DNA of 64,000 bases from Thermincola ferriacetica (GTDB lineage: Bacteria; Bacillota; Thermincolia; Thermincolales; Thermincolaceae). Shown here piece by piece: positions 53,616 to 62,500 of the stretch. Under the pieces are notes generated by a model that did no database searches, was not told the origin of the DNA, and saw only the letters and a list, made by a program, of their open reading frames with translations. The translations under genes and the position numbers were made by a program. The DNA lies in NCBI RefSeq assembly GCF_001263415.1, contig NZ_LGTE01000001.1, positions 124,001-188,000 on the forward strand. The letters run 5' to 3'. Each line of letters starts with the position of its first letter. Position 1 is the stretch's first letter.

Positions 53616-53726
53616 TTGTTTACCAGTACACTTAGCGGATTGGTTTTTGGTGTCATTGTTACTTTTTTCTCACTTTTGGCTGTTTTGTTAATAGGGAGAG
53701 CGAATACAAAAAAGCTTAATTTTTAA
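53616..53726 (+). CDS. 36-residue membrane peptide
   Basis: TTG 53616 is preceded by GGGGGGAG at 53603-53610. The product is one hydrophobic helix (about 8-27, GLVFGVIVTFFSLLAVLLIG) ending in RANTKKLNF. It ends just before an intrinsic terminator. No family known; plausible small protein because of the good ribosome site. Confidence 0.5.
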   Translation: MFTSTLSGLVFGVIVTFFSLLAVLLIGRANTKKLNF

Positions 53727-53741
53727 TTTTAAATATCCAAC

Positions 53742-53769
53742 GCTTCGCTATAGAGCGAAGCTTTTTTTT
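53742..53769 (+). terminator. intrinsic terminator
   Basis: GCTTCGCT (53742-53749) pairs perfectly with AGCGAAGC (53754-53761), followed by eight Ts. Confidence 0.92.
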
Positions 53770-53821
53770 GTGCATGTGATTTAAGAAATTAAAAATGGCA
53801 AAAACAATAAGTTGCAGCTTT

Positions 53822-54835
53822 TTACTCTTTTGGAATAATTAATACCTGACCTACATGCAGGGTATTTGGGTTGATTATTTTATTTTCCCGCATGATTTTA
53901 TAAAAACTAAAGCCGGTACCATAGTACTTTTCGCTGATGGACCACAGGGAATCGCCTTTTTGTACAACATATGTGGCGCCGCCCTCCGGGGTAAAGGGTT
54001 TACCTGCAATGGAATCAGGCGGAACGGCAGACTCAGAAGGTATTTCGTGAGTAGACGATGAAGTGGTCCCTGGTTTTTCAGAAGATGCCTCGGAAGCTTT
54101 TTTATGGGTTAGTGTGGAGCTGTTGTCTGCTACCGGCAAAGATTTCCGGGACCCTGATTGACCTGCTTTCCTGGTTTCATCTGTGTTACTGGCGGTTATC
54201 CGGGGCCTTTCATCCTGAACAACATTATCTTCTCTTACTGGCTTTGTTAAGTCCCGGTACATGACGCTGAGCAAGCAGATGGTAAAAATAGCGGTAAAGG
54301 CTAAAATCTTTTTCAGGGCAAGTGGAATCCTACCCGGCCTGTCCTGTGGGATTGGTTTGTTTTCAATTGTATATGCAAGGTCATCGACGGCATTAATATG
54401 ATTGTCAAAGGTTTCAGCGACGGGGCATTTAAGAAAGCCGGCGTTTTCATACCGGAAAGCATTGATGCTTTGCTGTGGCGTAGAAATTAGGAAGACCTGG
54501 TTAGGATCGGTAAAGAAACGCCGATGAATTTCTTTTTCTTTATCAGAAGGTGTTTCCTTTGTTGAGAATAGGTACCAACCTATTATTTTTTTGGCGGGGA
54601 AATCGGTGCTTTTTTGTTGGTACATATCTTTCCATAAGTTGGCCGAGAATTTCACTTCCTCAACAAAATCATGGGTTATTTTTGCTGCGATAAAATCTTC
54701 AGCACAAACTGTAACATACGCATCCTGCACAGAAATGTTACCGATTAAAATTCCTCCCTGAACAATCGTTTTGTCTTTAGGGGGAGTTTGGAGAAAAGTC
54801 TTCACCTTGGGGGACAACTCTATTCGTATATCCAT
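53822..54835 (-). CDS. degenerate JAMM/MPN domain - membrane helix - LysM protein
   Basis: 337 residues from ATG 54835, with GAGGTGG upstream. Residues about 1-155 have the layout of a JAB/MPN fold: GGILIGN, then FPAKKIIGWYLFSTKETPSDKE and HRRFFTDPNQVFLIS. The JAMM zinc motif, normally GWYHSHP, is here GWYLFST, so both histidines are lost and the domain is probably not a peptidase. A membrane helix (about 177-196) leads to a polar linker rich in Ser/Glu and a C-terminal LysM (TYVVQKGDSLWSISEKYYG). Function unknown, perhaps linking the cytoplasm to the wall or spore coat. Confidence 0.7.
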   Translation of the reverse strand: MDIRIELSPKVKTFLQTPPKDKTIVQGGILIGNISVQDAYVTVCAEDFIAAKITHDFVEEVKFSANLWKDMYQQKSTDFPAKKIIGWYLFSTKETPSDKEKEIHRRFFTDPNQVFLISTPQQSINAFRYENAGFLKCPVAETFDNHINAVDDLAYTIENKPIPQDRPGRIPLALKKILAFTAIFTICLLSVMYRDLTKPVREDNVVQDERPRITASNTDETRKAGQSGSRKSLPVADNSSTLTHKKASEASSEKPGTTSSSTHEIPSESAVPPDSIAGKPFTPEGGATYVVQKGDSLWSISEKYYGTGFSFYKIMRENKIINPNTLHVGQVLIIPKE

Positions 54836-55050
54836 CGGTTCCACCTCATTGTCAATAAAGTGAAAAAGTTTTCCAATCTTAAATAACTTGTTCGAGGAAG
54901 TGCTTTTTTTTCCTGCTAAATAGATGCAAAGAGCAATATTTAATTAATAAGCAAACAGTGAATATGATTAATATGCTTTGTTATAAAGAAGGATAAAAAG
55001 ACAATTTGTAGAAATATAAAACAGATGAAATTGTCAGGGGGGCAGTGATT

Positions 55051-55215
55051 ATGTTAACGGTTACCCGGTTTCTTGTTGAGGAAAACGGACAAAGTTTGAC
55101 CGAATATGCCCTGGTATTAAGCCTTATAGTTGTTACAGTTGCAGCAGTTTTATTGTCTTTCGGTTTTCGCATTTCCAATCTGTTCAGTAATGCTTCCGCC
55201 CAAATTAACCAGTAA
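55051..55215 (+). CDS. Flp-type pilin
   Basis: 54 residues. The pre-pilin site is EENGQSLTEYALVLSLIVV: a Gly-Gln before the cleaved hydrophobic segment with Glu at position 5 (TEYALV), the signature of Flp/Fap pilins. GGGGGG lies before ATG 55051. No tad, cpaB or secretin gene is in the window, so it is an orphan here. Followed by its own terminator. Confidence 0.85.
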   Translation: MLTVTRFLVEENGQSLTEYALVLSLIVVTVAAVLLSFGFRISNLFSNASAQINQ

Positions 55216-55225
55216 AACCTTTATG

Positions 55226-55257
55226 AGCCGGATTCCTTTGGAACCCGGCTTATTTTT
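55226..55257 (+). terminator. terminator of the pilin gene
   Basis: AGCCGGATTCC pairs with GGAACCCGGCT (one mismatch) around TTT, then TATTTTTA. Confidence 0.85.
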
Positions 55258-55296
55258 AATGTTAATGAAAGCAGATTTTATTTGGGGGCAGCTTAA

Positions 55297-56133
55297 ATGT
55301 CAATTCAGTATGTTATTGACAGGCCATGCAGGTTAAAAGAGGAAATCCCTTTGAAAGAAATCTTTAAATTAAGAAAAATTAAATCAATTTTAGATGTAGT
55401 TGACCAGAGTACCTTTATGCCTGTAAGTGAAACAAAACGTTTTATTGTTGACCATTTAGAGGATGGAGTAATCAAAACAGAATCCATTACCGTTGCCGCC
55501 ATGCGCGAGTACATACTTCCCCTGCTTAAGTACAAAAATTTCTGCAACAAGTGCCCAGTCAATATTTTCCAGCGCGAATGCGGATGCTGTGGGGAAATTC
55601 AATTTCCTGTTGAAAAAGAAGTGGAGTATGTTTTATACCATACAGTTCGGTTGGTTATCGAAAACCACTGGGAGGACGCCGCCGGTTATTTTATCAAAGA
55701 ATTAGCTTGCAAAGTTATTAATACCCAGCAGATAAAACAAATGCGTAAATGTTATACGGAACCGGTAGGCAGCGGGCAGAGATACCCTGTCTATTTCGAG
55801 CTATCCGAAGGAATAGAATATTCCTGGGGCGGTAAATGGATTTTTTGCAAAAATAATTTATCGACCGATGATATATTTCAATATGCCTTTTTTTCGGGAA
55901 CATTGGGAGACCGGTCTCTGGTTATGCTGGCTTCTTTTTTCTCTTTATTTTACGATGTGGCCAAAATGGAACTGGATGATTTACGCCTGAAAGATAAAAT
56001 AATGGCCAACCGCTTCTATAATGCTGTTTATGAGTTCCAGGATTATGCTGCTGCTTTGACCAAGGCTGCCAAAAACAACTACACCTTTACAGTGGTTTGT
56101 GAATACTCGCCAAATGGGGAACAACAATTTTGA
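55297..56133 (+). CDS. uncharacterised cysteine-containing protein
   Basis: 278 residues. No family recognised. No signal or membrane segment. A metal-like cysteine group CNKCPVNIFQRECGCCG lies near residues 83-99. The rest is predicted helical. It directly follows the orphan pilin gene (81 bp), but a terminator lies between. A ribosome site GGGGGCAG lies a little far from ATG 55297. Confidence 0.7.
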   Translation: MSIQYVIDRPCRLKEEIPLKEIFKLRKIKSILDVVDQSTFMPVSETKRFIVDHLEDGVIKTESITVAAMREYILPLLKYKNFCNKCPVNIFQRECGCCGEIQFPVEKEVEYVLYHTVRLVIENHWEDAAGYFIKELACKVINTQQIKQMRKCYTEPVGSGQRYPVYFELSEGIEYSWGGKWIFCKNNLSTDDIFQYAFFSGTLGDRSLVMLASFFSLFYDVAKMELDDLRLKDKIMANRFYNAVYEFQDYAAALTKAAKNNYTFTVVCEYSPNGEQQF

Positions 56134-56140
56134 CCGCTGC

Positions 56141-56171
56141 GGAACAACGATTGTTTCACCACTACGGTGCT
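56141..56171 (+). repeat. small structured repeat, copy B
   Basis: GGAACAACGATTGTTTCACC followed by ACTACGGTGC. It shares 22 of 24 bases with 47080-47103, and its hairpin CACC-ACTAC-GGTG differs from copy A by a paired change. Lies right after the 278-residue gene. Confidence 0.55.
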
Positions 56172-56177
56172 ATAACG

Positions 56178-56210
56178 AAAAAGAACGAGGGATAACCTCG
56201 TTCTTTTTTT
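56178..56210. terminator. bidirectional terminator
   Basis: AAAGAACGAGG and CCTCGTTCTTT flank GATAA, with T-runs at the 3' end on the plus strand and As on the other side giving Ts for the minus strand. It serves the convergent genes ending at 56133 and 56248. Confidence 0.92.
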
Positions 56211-56247
56211 GTGCAAATCCTGTTTTGCTAAATAAGCTGTGATCAAA

Positions 56248-56682
56248 TTAAAGCTGGTTGGTAGTGGGCGCCGGAGCAGATGGAGGATTGCCATAGTAAA
56301 CACATCCGGCTCCGCCGCAGCCGTAGCCTCCACAGCCGAAACCTCCACCGAAACCTCTAACACCTCTGCCTCTGCCCATGCCAAGGCCAGGTACATAACC
56401 GCTTTCAATACGGGCGTTATGGTTTTGTTCCATCCACTGAATGCGGGCGTCAGCGTCTTCCTTGGTGATTTTGCCCATATCTACGTATTTTTGCAGCAAC
56501 TCTTTCCTCAATTCCAGCATCTTATCCAGGATCGGTTTAACCTGCTCGACCTGCTCTTTGGTCAGGGCTCCCGGGTAAGTGGAGGTGGTGGGAGCAGGCG
56601 TGGTGTCGGCAAATGCCACCGGAACTATCATAGCTACTAAGAGTACGGCTGCAACAGCGATAAGCATTTTTCTGGCTGTCAT
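56248..56682 (-). CDS. secreted DUF2680-type protein with Gly-rich tail
   Basis: 144 residues from ATG 56682, with AAAGGTGG upstream. Signal peptide of about 25 residues ending in AFA. The core (LTKEQVEQVKPILDKMLELRKELLQKYVDMGKITKEDADAR) matches the DUF2680 family of secreted helical Firmicute proteins. The C-terminal 45 residues are Gly/Arg rich and include a Cys-Gly-Gly segment (CGGYGCGGAGC). Divergent from the two-component genes at 56854, so probably their target. Confidence 0.85.
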   Translation of the reverse strand: MTARKMLIAVAAVLLVAMIVPVAFADTTPAPTTSTYPGALTKEQVEQVKPILDKMLELRKELLQKYVDMGKITKEDADARIQWMEQNHNARIESGYVPGLGMGRGRGVRGFGGGFGCGGYGCGGAGCVYYGNPPSAPAPTTNQL

Positions 56683-56763
56683 TTTTGTCACCACCTTTCA
56701 TGGGCTCAAGTTTTATTTCTGATTTGAGTATAACTCTTTAATTTGACAAATCTAGGACACAAA

Positions 56764-56781
56764 TGTGAACTTATTGTGAAC
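56764..56781. promoter_or_regulatory. 11-bp-spaced TGTGAAC direct repeat
   Basis: TGTGAAC at 56764-56770 and again at 56775-56781, 11 bp apart, between the divergent DUF2680 gene and the response-regulator gene. This is the arrangement expected for a pair of OmpR/PhoB-type half-sites and suggests autoregulation. Confidence 0.6.
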
Positions 56782-56853
56782 AAATGAAGTTTTTTTATTT
56801 TTCCCGGTTGAATCTGATATAATTTAATCAGACAAACTTTTGGAGGTGTAGGT

Positions 56854-57546
56854 ATGAGCAAAATACTCGTTGCTGATGACGACCCGAACGTCATTGAGCT
56901 GTTAAAGATATACCTGCAAAAGGAAGGATACGAGGTATTTTTTGCTGAGAATGGCAGGGAGGCCGTGGATAAAGCCAACAGCACAAAACCTGATCTGATT
57001 GTATTAGATTTGATGATGCCGGAAATAGATGGGCTGGAAGTATGCCGGCAAATAAGGATGCATTCCAGAGTACCAATTATTATGCTGACGGCCAAGGACG
57101 AAGATATGGATAAAATCCTTGGCCTGGAAATGGGAGCCGATGATTATATAACGAAGCCCTTTAACCCAAGGGAAGTGGTAGCAAGAATCAAGGCTGTTTT
57201 GCGCAGGGTAAGCGATATTTCCACAGATTCCGGAAAACAGCAGGTACTGAAATATAACGGCCTGGAAATAAACATTATGGATTTTACCGTCAAACTCCAA
57301 GGCCGGGAGATTCCTTTTACCCCTAAGGAACTTGAGTTACTATGGTTGCTGGCCAGTAATCCCGGCCGGGTGTATACAAGGGAGCAACTGTTGGAAAAAG
57401 TGTGGGGCTATGACTATTTTGGTGACAGCAGGACAGTAGATACTCACATAAAAAGAATCAGAAAAAAAATTGGTTCCGCTGAAGAAAGCACATCTTTTGA
57501 TATTAAGACCGTTTGGGGCGTGGGGTATAAATTTGAGGTGAGTTAA
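56854..57546 (+). CDS. OmpR-family response regulator
   Basis: 230 residues. Receiver with D in LIVLDLMMPEIDG, T in IIMLTAKDE and K in DYITKPF; winged-helix DNA-binding domain with VWGYDYFGDSRTVDTHIKRI and a WGVGYKF ending. PhoP/ResD-like. GGAGGTGTAGG before ATG 56854. Co-transcribed with the kinase 1 bp downstream. Confidence 0.95.
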   Translation: MSKILVADDDPNVIELLKIYLQKEGYEVFFAENGREAVDKANSTKPDLIVLDLMMPEIDGLEVCRQIRMHSRVPIIMLTAKDEDMDKILGLEMGADDYITKPFNPREVVARIKAVLRRVSDISTDSGKQQVLKYNGLEINIMDFTVKLQGREIPFTPKELELLWLLASNPGRVYTREQLLEKVWGYDYFGDSRTVDTHIKRIRKKIGSAEESTSFDIKTVWGVGYKFEVS

Positions 57547-57547
57547 A

Positions 57548-59344
57548 GTGAGCAAGACTTTATTTAAAAAACTGATGGTTACTCACCTGGTGGTAATATT
57601 AATAAGTATTGCCGTATTGGGCGTTTTTTTGTCGCAGTTGATGAAAAACTATTTCCTGAATACGAAGGAGGACGAACTGACTACCAAGGGACAGGAAATC
57701 AGCAGTATTACCGCCCAATACCTGAAAGGAGAACTGAATGAGGATACAACCAGGTATATAATCAACAGCCTGGAACGATTTGTTGACGCCCGTGTATGGG
57801 TGGTTGACAAGAACGGACTTATCCGCATGGTTTCCCGGGGAAGCCAGTGTGGTCGGGGCCGGATGATGATGCGGCAGGGTTTTCAACTTCCACCCGAGGA
57901 AACAAACCGGGTACTTAACGGTGAAACGGTAAAACAGGTAGGGGAGTCCCCACATTTCACCGAGCCCATGGTATCTGTAGCTGTGCCTATTGTTGACCGT
58001 GCGGCCGGCAGGCATGAGGTTATCGGGGCTGTTTTTTTACATGCCCCGGTAACGGGAGTTACAGTCACTTTGCAAAAGGTCTATACTTTTCTTATTATCG
58101 CGACACTGGTAGCCGTTATATTGGCCGGGTTACTGGCCGTTTATTTGTCCAAGGCCATTTCCAATCCTTTACATCAAATAACGGCTGCTGCCCTGGCCAT
58201 GGCCAAGGGCGATTACCAGACGCGCGTCAAAGTGCAGTCCAGTGATGAAGTGGGGGAACTGGCTGCATCTTTCAACTACATGGGTGACAAGCTTTCCGAA
58301 ACCATAGATGCCCTACACCAGGAAAAAAGCAAAATAGAATCCCTCATCATGTCATTGGGGGAAGGTGTTATTGCCACAGACAGGACGGGAACTGTGGTAC
58401 GTGTCAACACCATGGCCAGAAAACTGATGCAGTTTGCCGAGGACCCCATTGGCCGGAATATAAAGGAATGTTGTTCCGGTGGGGTCGCCGAAATTATTCA
58501 AAAGGTATTGGAAGAGGGAATCGGTAAATCGGCCACCTTAAAAAAAGAGAATATTACTGTCCTGGCCCTGGCTTCTCCTATCAAGGACAGTCGGGAAAAT
58601 ATTTCCGGCACCGTTTGCGTTCTGCAGGATATCAGTGAAGCCGAGAAACTTGAACAGATGCGTAAGGACTTTGTCAGTGATGTTTCCCATGAATTAAGAA
58701 CTCCGTTAACTGCCATCCGGGGCTACAACGAAGCGTTGTCGGACGGTACTGTTGAAGATCCGGAAATCCGCCAAAAGTATCATAATATAATAAGGGAAGA
58801 GACCCAGCGGCTGGAGAGGTTAATTCACGATTTACTGGATTTAAGCCGCCTGCAATCGGGGAAAATATCCCTTGAACTGGAACCTCTTGATGTAGGAGCA
58901 GTTATTAGGAGCACTGTTGAAAAACTGGAGCCGCAGATTAATATCAAAGGCATTGCCGTAGAGCTGGATATTCCGCAGAATATCCCCTATATCATGGGTA
59001 ATGAGGACCGGCTTGTTCAATTATTGATAATCCTTCTGGATAATGCTGTGCGTTATACCGACGCCGGTGGAAAGATTTTCGTTTCCGTAGGCGATGTGGG
59101 CCTCAAAGGTGTAGAAATAGCCATCACCGATACAGGCAAGGGGATACCCAAGGAAGATATCCCTTTCATCTGGGAGCGGTTCTATAAAGTGGATAAATCA
59201 CGTACGCGGACAGGGGCCGGCACGGGCTTGGGCTTAGCCATAGCCAGGCAGATTGTGGAACTGCATCACGGGACTATCGAGGTAGAAAGTGAATTGGGCA
59301 GGGGGACCACGTTTAAAATAGTGTTTCCCCTGGCTGAATCATGA
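57548..59344 (+). CDS. membrane histidine kinase (PhoR/ResE-like)
   Basis: 598 residues from GTG 57548, directly after the regulator. Two membrane helices (about 10-30 and 178-200) bound an external sensor domain of about 140 residues. HAMP (ISNPLHQITAAALAMAKGDY), a PAS domain (about 260-350), VSHELRTPLTAIRGY with the phospho-His, and ATP-binding boxes DTGKGIP and GAGTGLGLAI follow. Signal sensed is unknown; the neighbouring DUF2680 gene is its likely target. Confidence 0.93.
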   Translation: MSKTLFKKLMVTHLVVILISIAVLGVFLSQLMKNYFLNTKEDELTTKGQEISSITAQYLKGELNEDTTRYIINSLERFVDARVWVVDKNGLIRMVSRGSQCGRGRMMMRQGFQLPPEETNRVLNGETVKQVGESPHFTEPMVSVAVPIVDRAAGRHEVIGAVFLHAPVTGVTVTLQKVYTFLIIATLVAVILAGLLAVYLSKAISNPLHQITAAALAMAKGDYQTRVKVQSSDEVGELAASFNYMGDKLSETIDALHQEKSKIESLIMSLGEGVIATDRTGTVVRVNTMARKLMQFAEDPIGRNIKECCSGGVAEIIQKVLEEGIGKSATLKKENITVLALASPIKDSRENISGTVCVLQDISEAEKLEQMRKDFVSDVSHELRTPLTAIRGYNEALSDGTVEDPEIRQKYHNIIREETQRLERLIHDLLDLSRLQSGKISLELEPLDVGAVIRSTVEKLEPQINIKGIAVELDIPQNIPYIMGNEDRLVQLLIILLDNAVRYTDAGGKIFVSVGDVGLKGVEIAITDTGKGIPKEDIPFIWERFYKVDKSRTRTGAGTGLGLAIARQIVELHHGTIEVESELGRGTTFKIVFPLAES

Positions 59345-59407
59345 TTTGTATTAATACAGCGCCAGTCAAATTAAAAAGCAATCAGAATGGCAGGAGGGCG
59401 TATTATT

Positions 59408-59435
59408 CCGGAGCAGGACTAAAATTGTCCTCCGG
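59408..59435 (+). other. hairpin in the gap after the kinase
   Basis: CCGGAG-GGAC pairs with GTCC-TCCGG around TAAAATT, with a CA bulge. The convergent gap 59345-59524 also contains GTAATATACCCTCTTTTTT at 59492-59510, an exact copy of the 3' half of the terminator at 17596, without its 5' arm. Confidence 0.5.
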
Positions 59436-59524
59436 CCCGCGGTCCAAATAGTGGGAGCGGTTGCCGGAGGAGATTTCGTCCTTGGGCGGAAGTAATATAC
59501 CCTCTTTTTTTTTAATTTGCTATA

Positions 59525-62500
59525 TTACATAGCTTTCTTCATTGTTTTTGCGTTTTTCATATACTCGGTCATCTTCGGCGCCAGTTTGGGAGCTACCTGC
59601 GGCAGCATAGCCGGCATTATTTTCTCCATTACCTTAGGCAGCATAGTCGGGAGCTTTTCTTCCATCTGAACCGGCATATGCGGAATATACTGTTTCATCA
59701 ATTCAAGCACTTTTGGCATAAGTTTTGGCATCATTTGCGGCAGTAGCATGGGCATCAGGGTAGGAATCATTTTTTCCATCATGGCCAGGGCCGGGCCTTG
59801 TACGGGGCCGGGCAGGGATTCCATACCCTTCATCATCGGTTGCATGGAAGAAGGCATTGCCGCCATGATTTCCGGCATCATATCGGCCATCATATCCACT
59901 ATGCCATCGACGGTCATTATTTCCAGGGCTTTTTCGAAAACGCTCCACATGTACAGGGTGTATTCTGAACTGTCCTGGTATTCGTATCCCAAAGCCTCCA
60001 GGATGAAGTCGGTGAAATCAAGAATCGGCATGTCTTTGCCGGCATGTTTTGCGGAAGCACGCAGTTGTACTTCACAGCACGGACAGGTAGCTATCATGGC
60101 ATCAGCTTTTACATCAACAGCTTCCTGTACCCGCATATCGCCAAGCTTATCTGCTACTGGCGGCGCGGCAATCCTGGTCAACACACTGCCGCAGCACAAA
60201 GCATCTTCACGGTGATGCTCCATTTCAACGAATTCAACGCCGGGAATTGATTTCAACACATTCCGTGGAGCGTCATAGATGCCGCTATGGCGTCCGATAT
60301 GACAGGAATCGTGCCAGGTCAGCCGTTTATTGACCGGCTTTTTAAATTTCAGTTTACCCTCTTTAATCAGTTCTTCCGTTTTTTCAGAGATGTGTTTTAG
60401 TTTAAATTCATAAGGGTAACCGAGCTTTTTCGCCCAAATGGGATACTGGTGGGCAAAGGCCATATAACAGCCGGGGCAGGAAATAACAATTTCTTTGACC
60501 CCGCGTTTGAGCAACCCTTCAATGTTATTTCTGAAGATAAACTCAAAGGTGTCCAGTTTACCAGCCACCAGCATTGGCGTTCCGCAGCAGCCCTCGTCTT
60601 TGCCCAGAGTGGTAAATTCCACGCCGGCTTCTTTAAGGATTCTGGCAGCGCCTACCGCCGTATTTGTGGTAACCAGGGAGGCGGTGCAACCGGCCCAGTA
60701 AGCTATTTCAGCCTTATCCTTAATTTCGATATCTTTCGGTATCCACGCATCCCTTTCATTTCTCCGGCCGGCCCAGATGTTCAGGTCACTTTCCACGCTG
60801 GCAGCCATCATTTCAAAACCGTTATAGGTGGAGAAGCCCATGTCGTTAACCAGCATAGGCCTGAAGGCATCCCAAAGTTCCATAATGGGCAGGTTAACCT
60901 GACAAACAGGGTTGCAGCGTTTACAGGTAGTACACATAAGGAACATATCCACTGTTTTTTGGTCCAACTGCAGGTTTCCTTTCAGATATTCTCTCAGGAT
61001 ATACCACTTGCCCCGTGGTGTTGAGCTTTCCCAGCCAAAGCCCATGTTCAAGGTACAGGTATCCACACAGTACCCACACTGGGCGCAGGCAAAGGAAGCG
61101 CGCGCCATAACTTCGGCTAAACGTTTTTTTACTTTGGGTTTATCGCTTAAAAACTTTTCCGCAATGTTCAATAACGGTTCGGTGGCCCTGGCTGCTTTCA
61201 TGGCAGTCCTCAGAAGAACGGGGTTGCCTGTGGAGGAAAGAACCTTACCGGGGTTAAAGATATTATCAGGGTCAACGGCTTTTTTATATGCTGACATTTT
61301 TTCGAATACATCTTTACCCAGGGCTTCTTCCGCTTCATCGGTAAAGTATAAACCGGTGGAGTAAGTGCGACCTCCGTGAGCCTTGGCAATCTCCATCATA
61401 ACAAGAGATTTCGCAAAACCGATGTTGTAAGCGGCGGTCCTTTCATCACCGGTCAGGAAGGCTAACAGGGTAACGCTGTCTTTTTTTACCAGACTACCTT
61501 CGATGGAAATGCCTTCAAGTTTTTTACCCGCTTCCTCCACCACATCGGCGATGGTATCTAAAGGAATGATAGCCTCACTCGGTATCAGGGACGGGCCCAG
61601 GTTTTTCACGCGCATGGTATAGAAGCGCTCAGACCATTCATGTTGGGCTACCTTATCCGGCAGTATTTCTCCGCCTGAACTGTTAAGAATGGAAACAAGC
61701 TTGTCAGCTACCATGCTTTCTCGGGAACCAGGGTAGACGACCATAAGCAGGTGTTTGCCGTGTGGTGGGTGAGTAATTTCCCTGTTGTTTTCTGCATGAA
61801 CGCCTTCAATGTTATATTGGGAGGCAGTTTCCACCGCATCGACTTTATTCTTAATGAAATCGGCTGTGGTAAAGCTGATATGCCACACAGGGAGGGAAGC
61901 CGCCGTAATTTCTTTAATGGTTGCCACTAACCGGCGGAAATCATCGAAGGCGGCGAGAATAAGTTTTTCTTCCGACAAGTCACGGACAGGGAGAGTAACT
62001 TCGACGATAAATCCGGTGATGCCCTCGGCCTGGTTAATTAGCGCAATTTCCTCGCCTTTAAATGTTTTTACCTCGCCGGAAGGGATGACCACTTTGGCTT
62101 CGACAATGTTATCACCGATAAATCCGTACTCGAAGCTGCCTATACCGGAGCCGCCCTGCGCGAGCCAGCCACCAACAGTGGCGCCGGGGGCGCTGGAAGG
62201 ATAGAGCCTGAGGGAAAGGCCTTCTTTTTGCAGCTCTTGCTCAAGTTTTTCCCAGATTACGCCAGGTTGCACAGTAACGGTTTTCTTTTCCTTATTTATA
62301 CCAAGAACCTTATTCATCCTGGTGAAGGCCACAACAATACCGCCCTTAATCGGGATAACTCCGCCGTAGCCGCTGGTAGCAGCGCCGCGGGGAACTAAAG
62401 GAATCTTCTTTTCCCGGGCGTAGCGAACCAACTCCACAATTTCTTCAGTTGAAACAGGTTGTACAACGGCATCGGCAGTTTTCAGGACCATCTTTTCGAC

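Noticed and set aside
59748-60215. Plus-strand frames opposite the FAD/Fe-S fusion
   Set aside because: Antisense to a gene with clear motifs in every domain; composition reflects the Met/Pro codons on the other strand.
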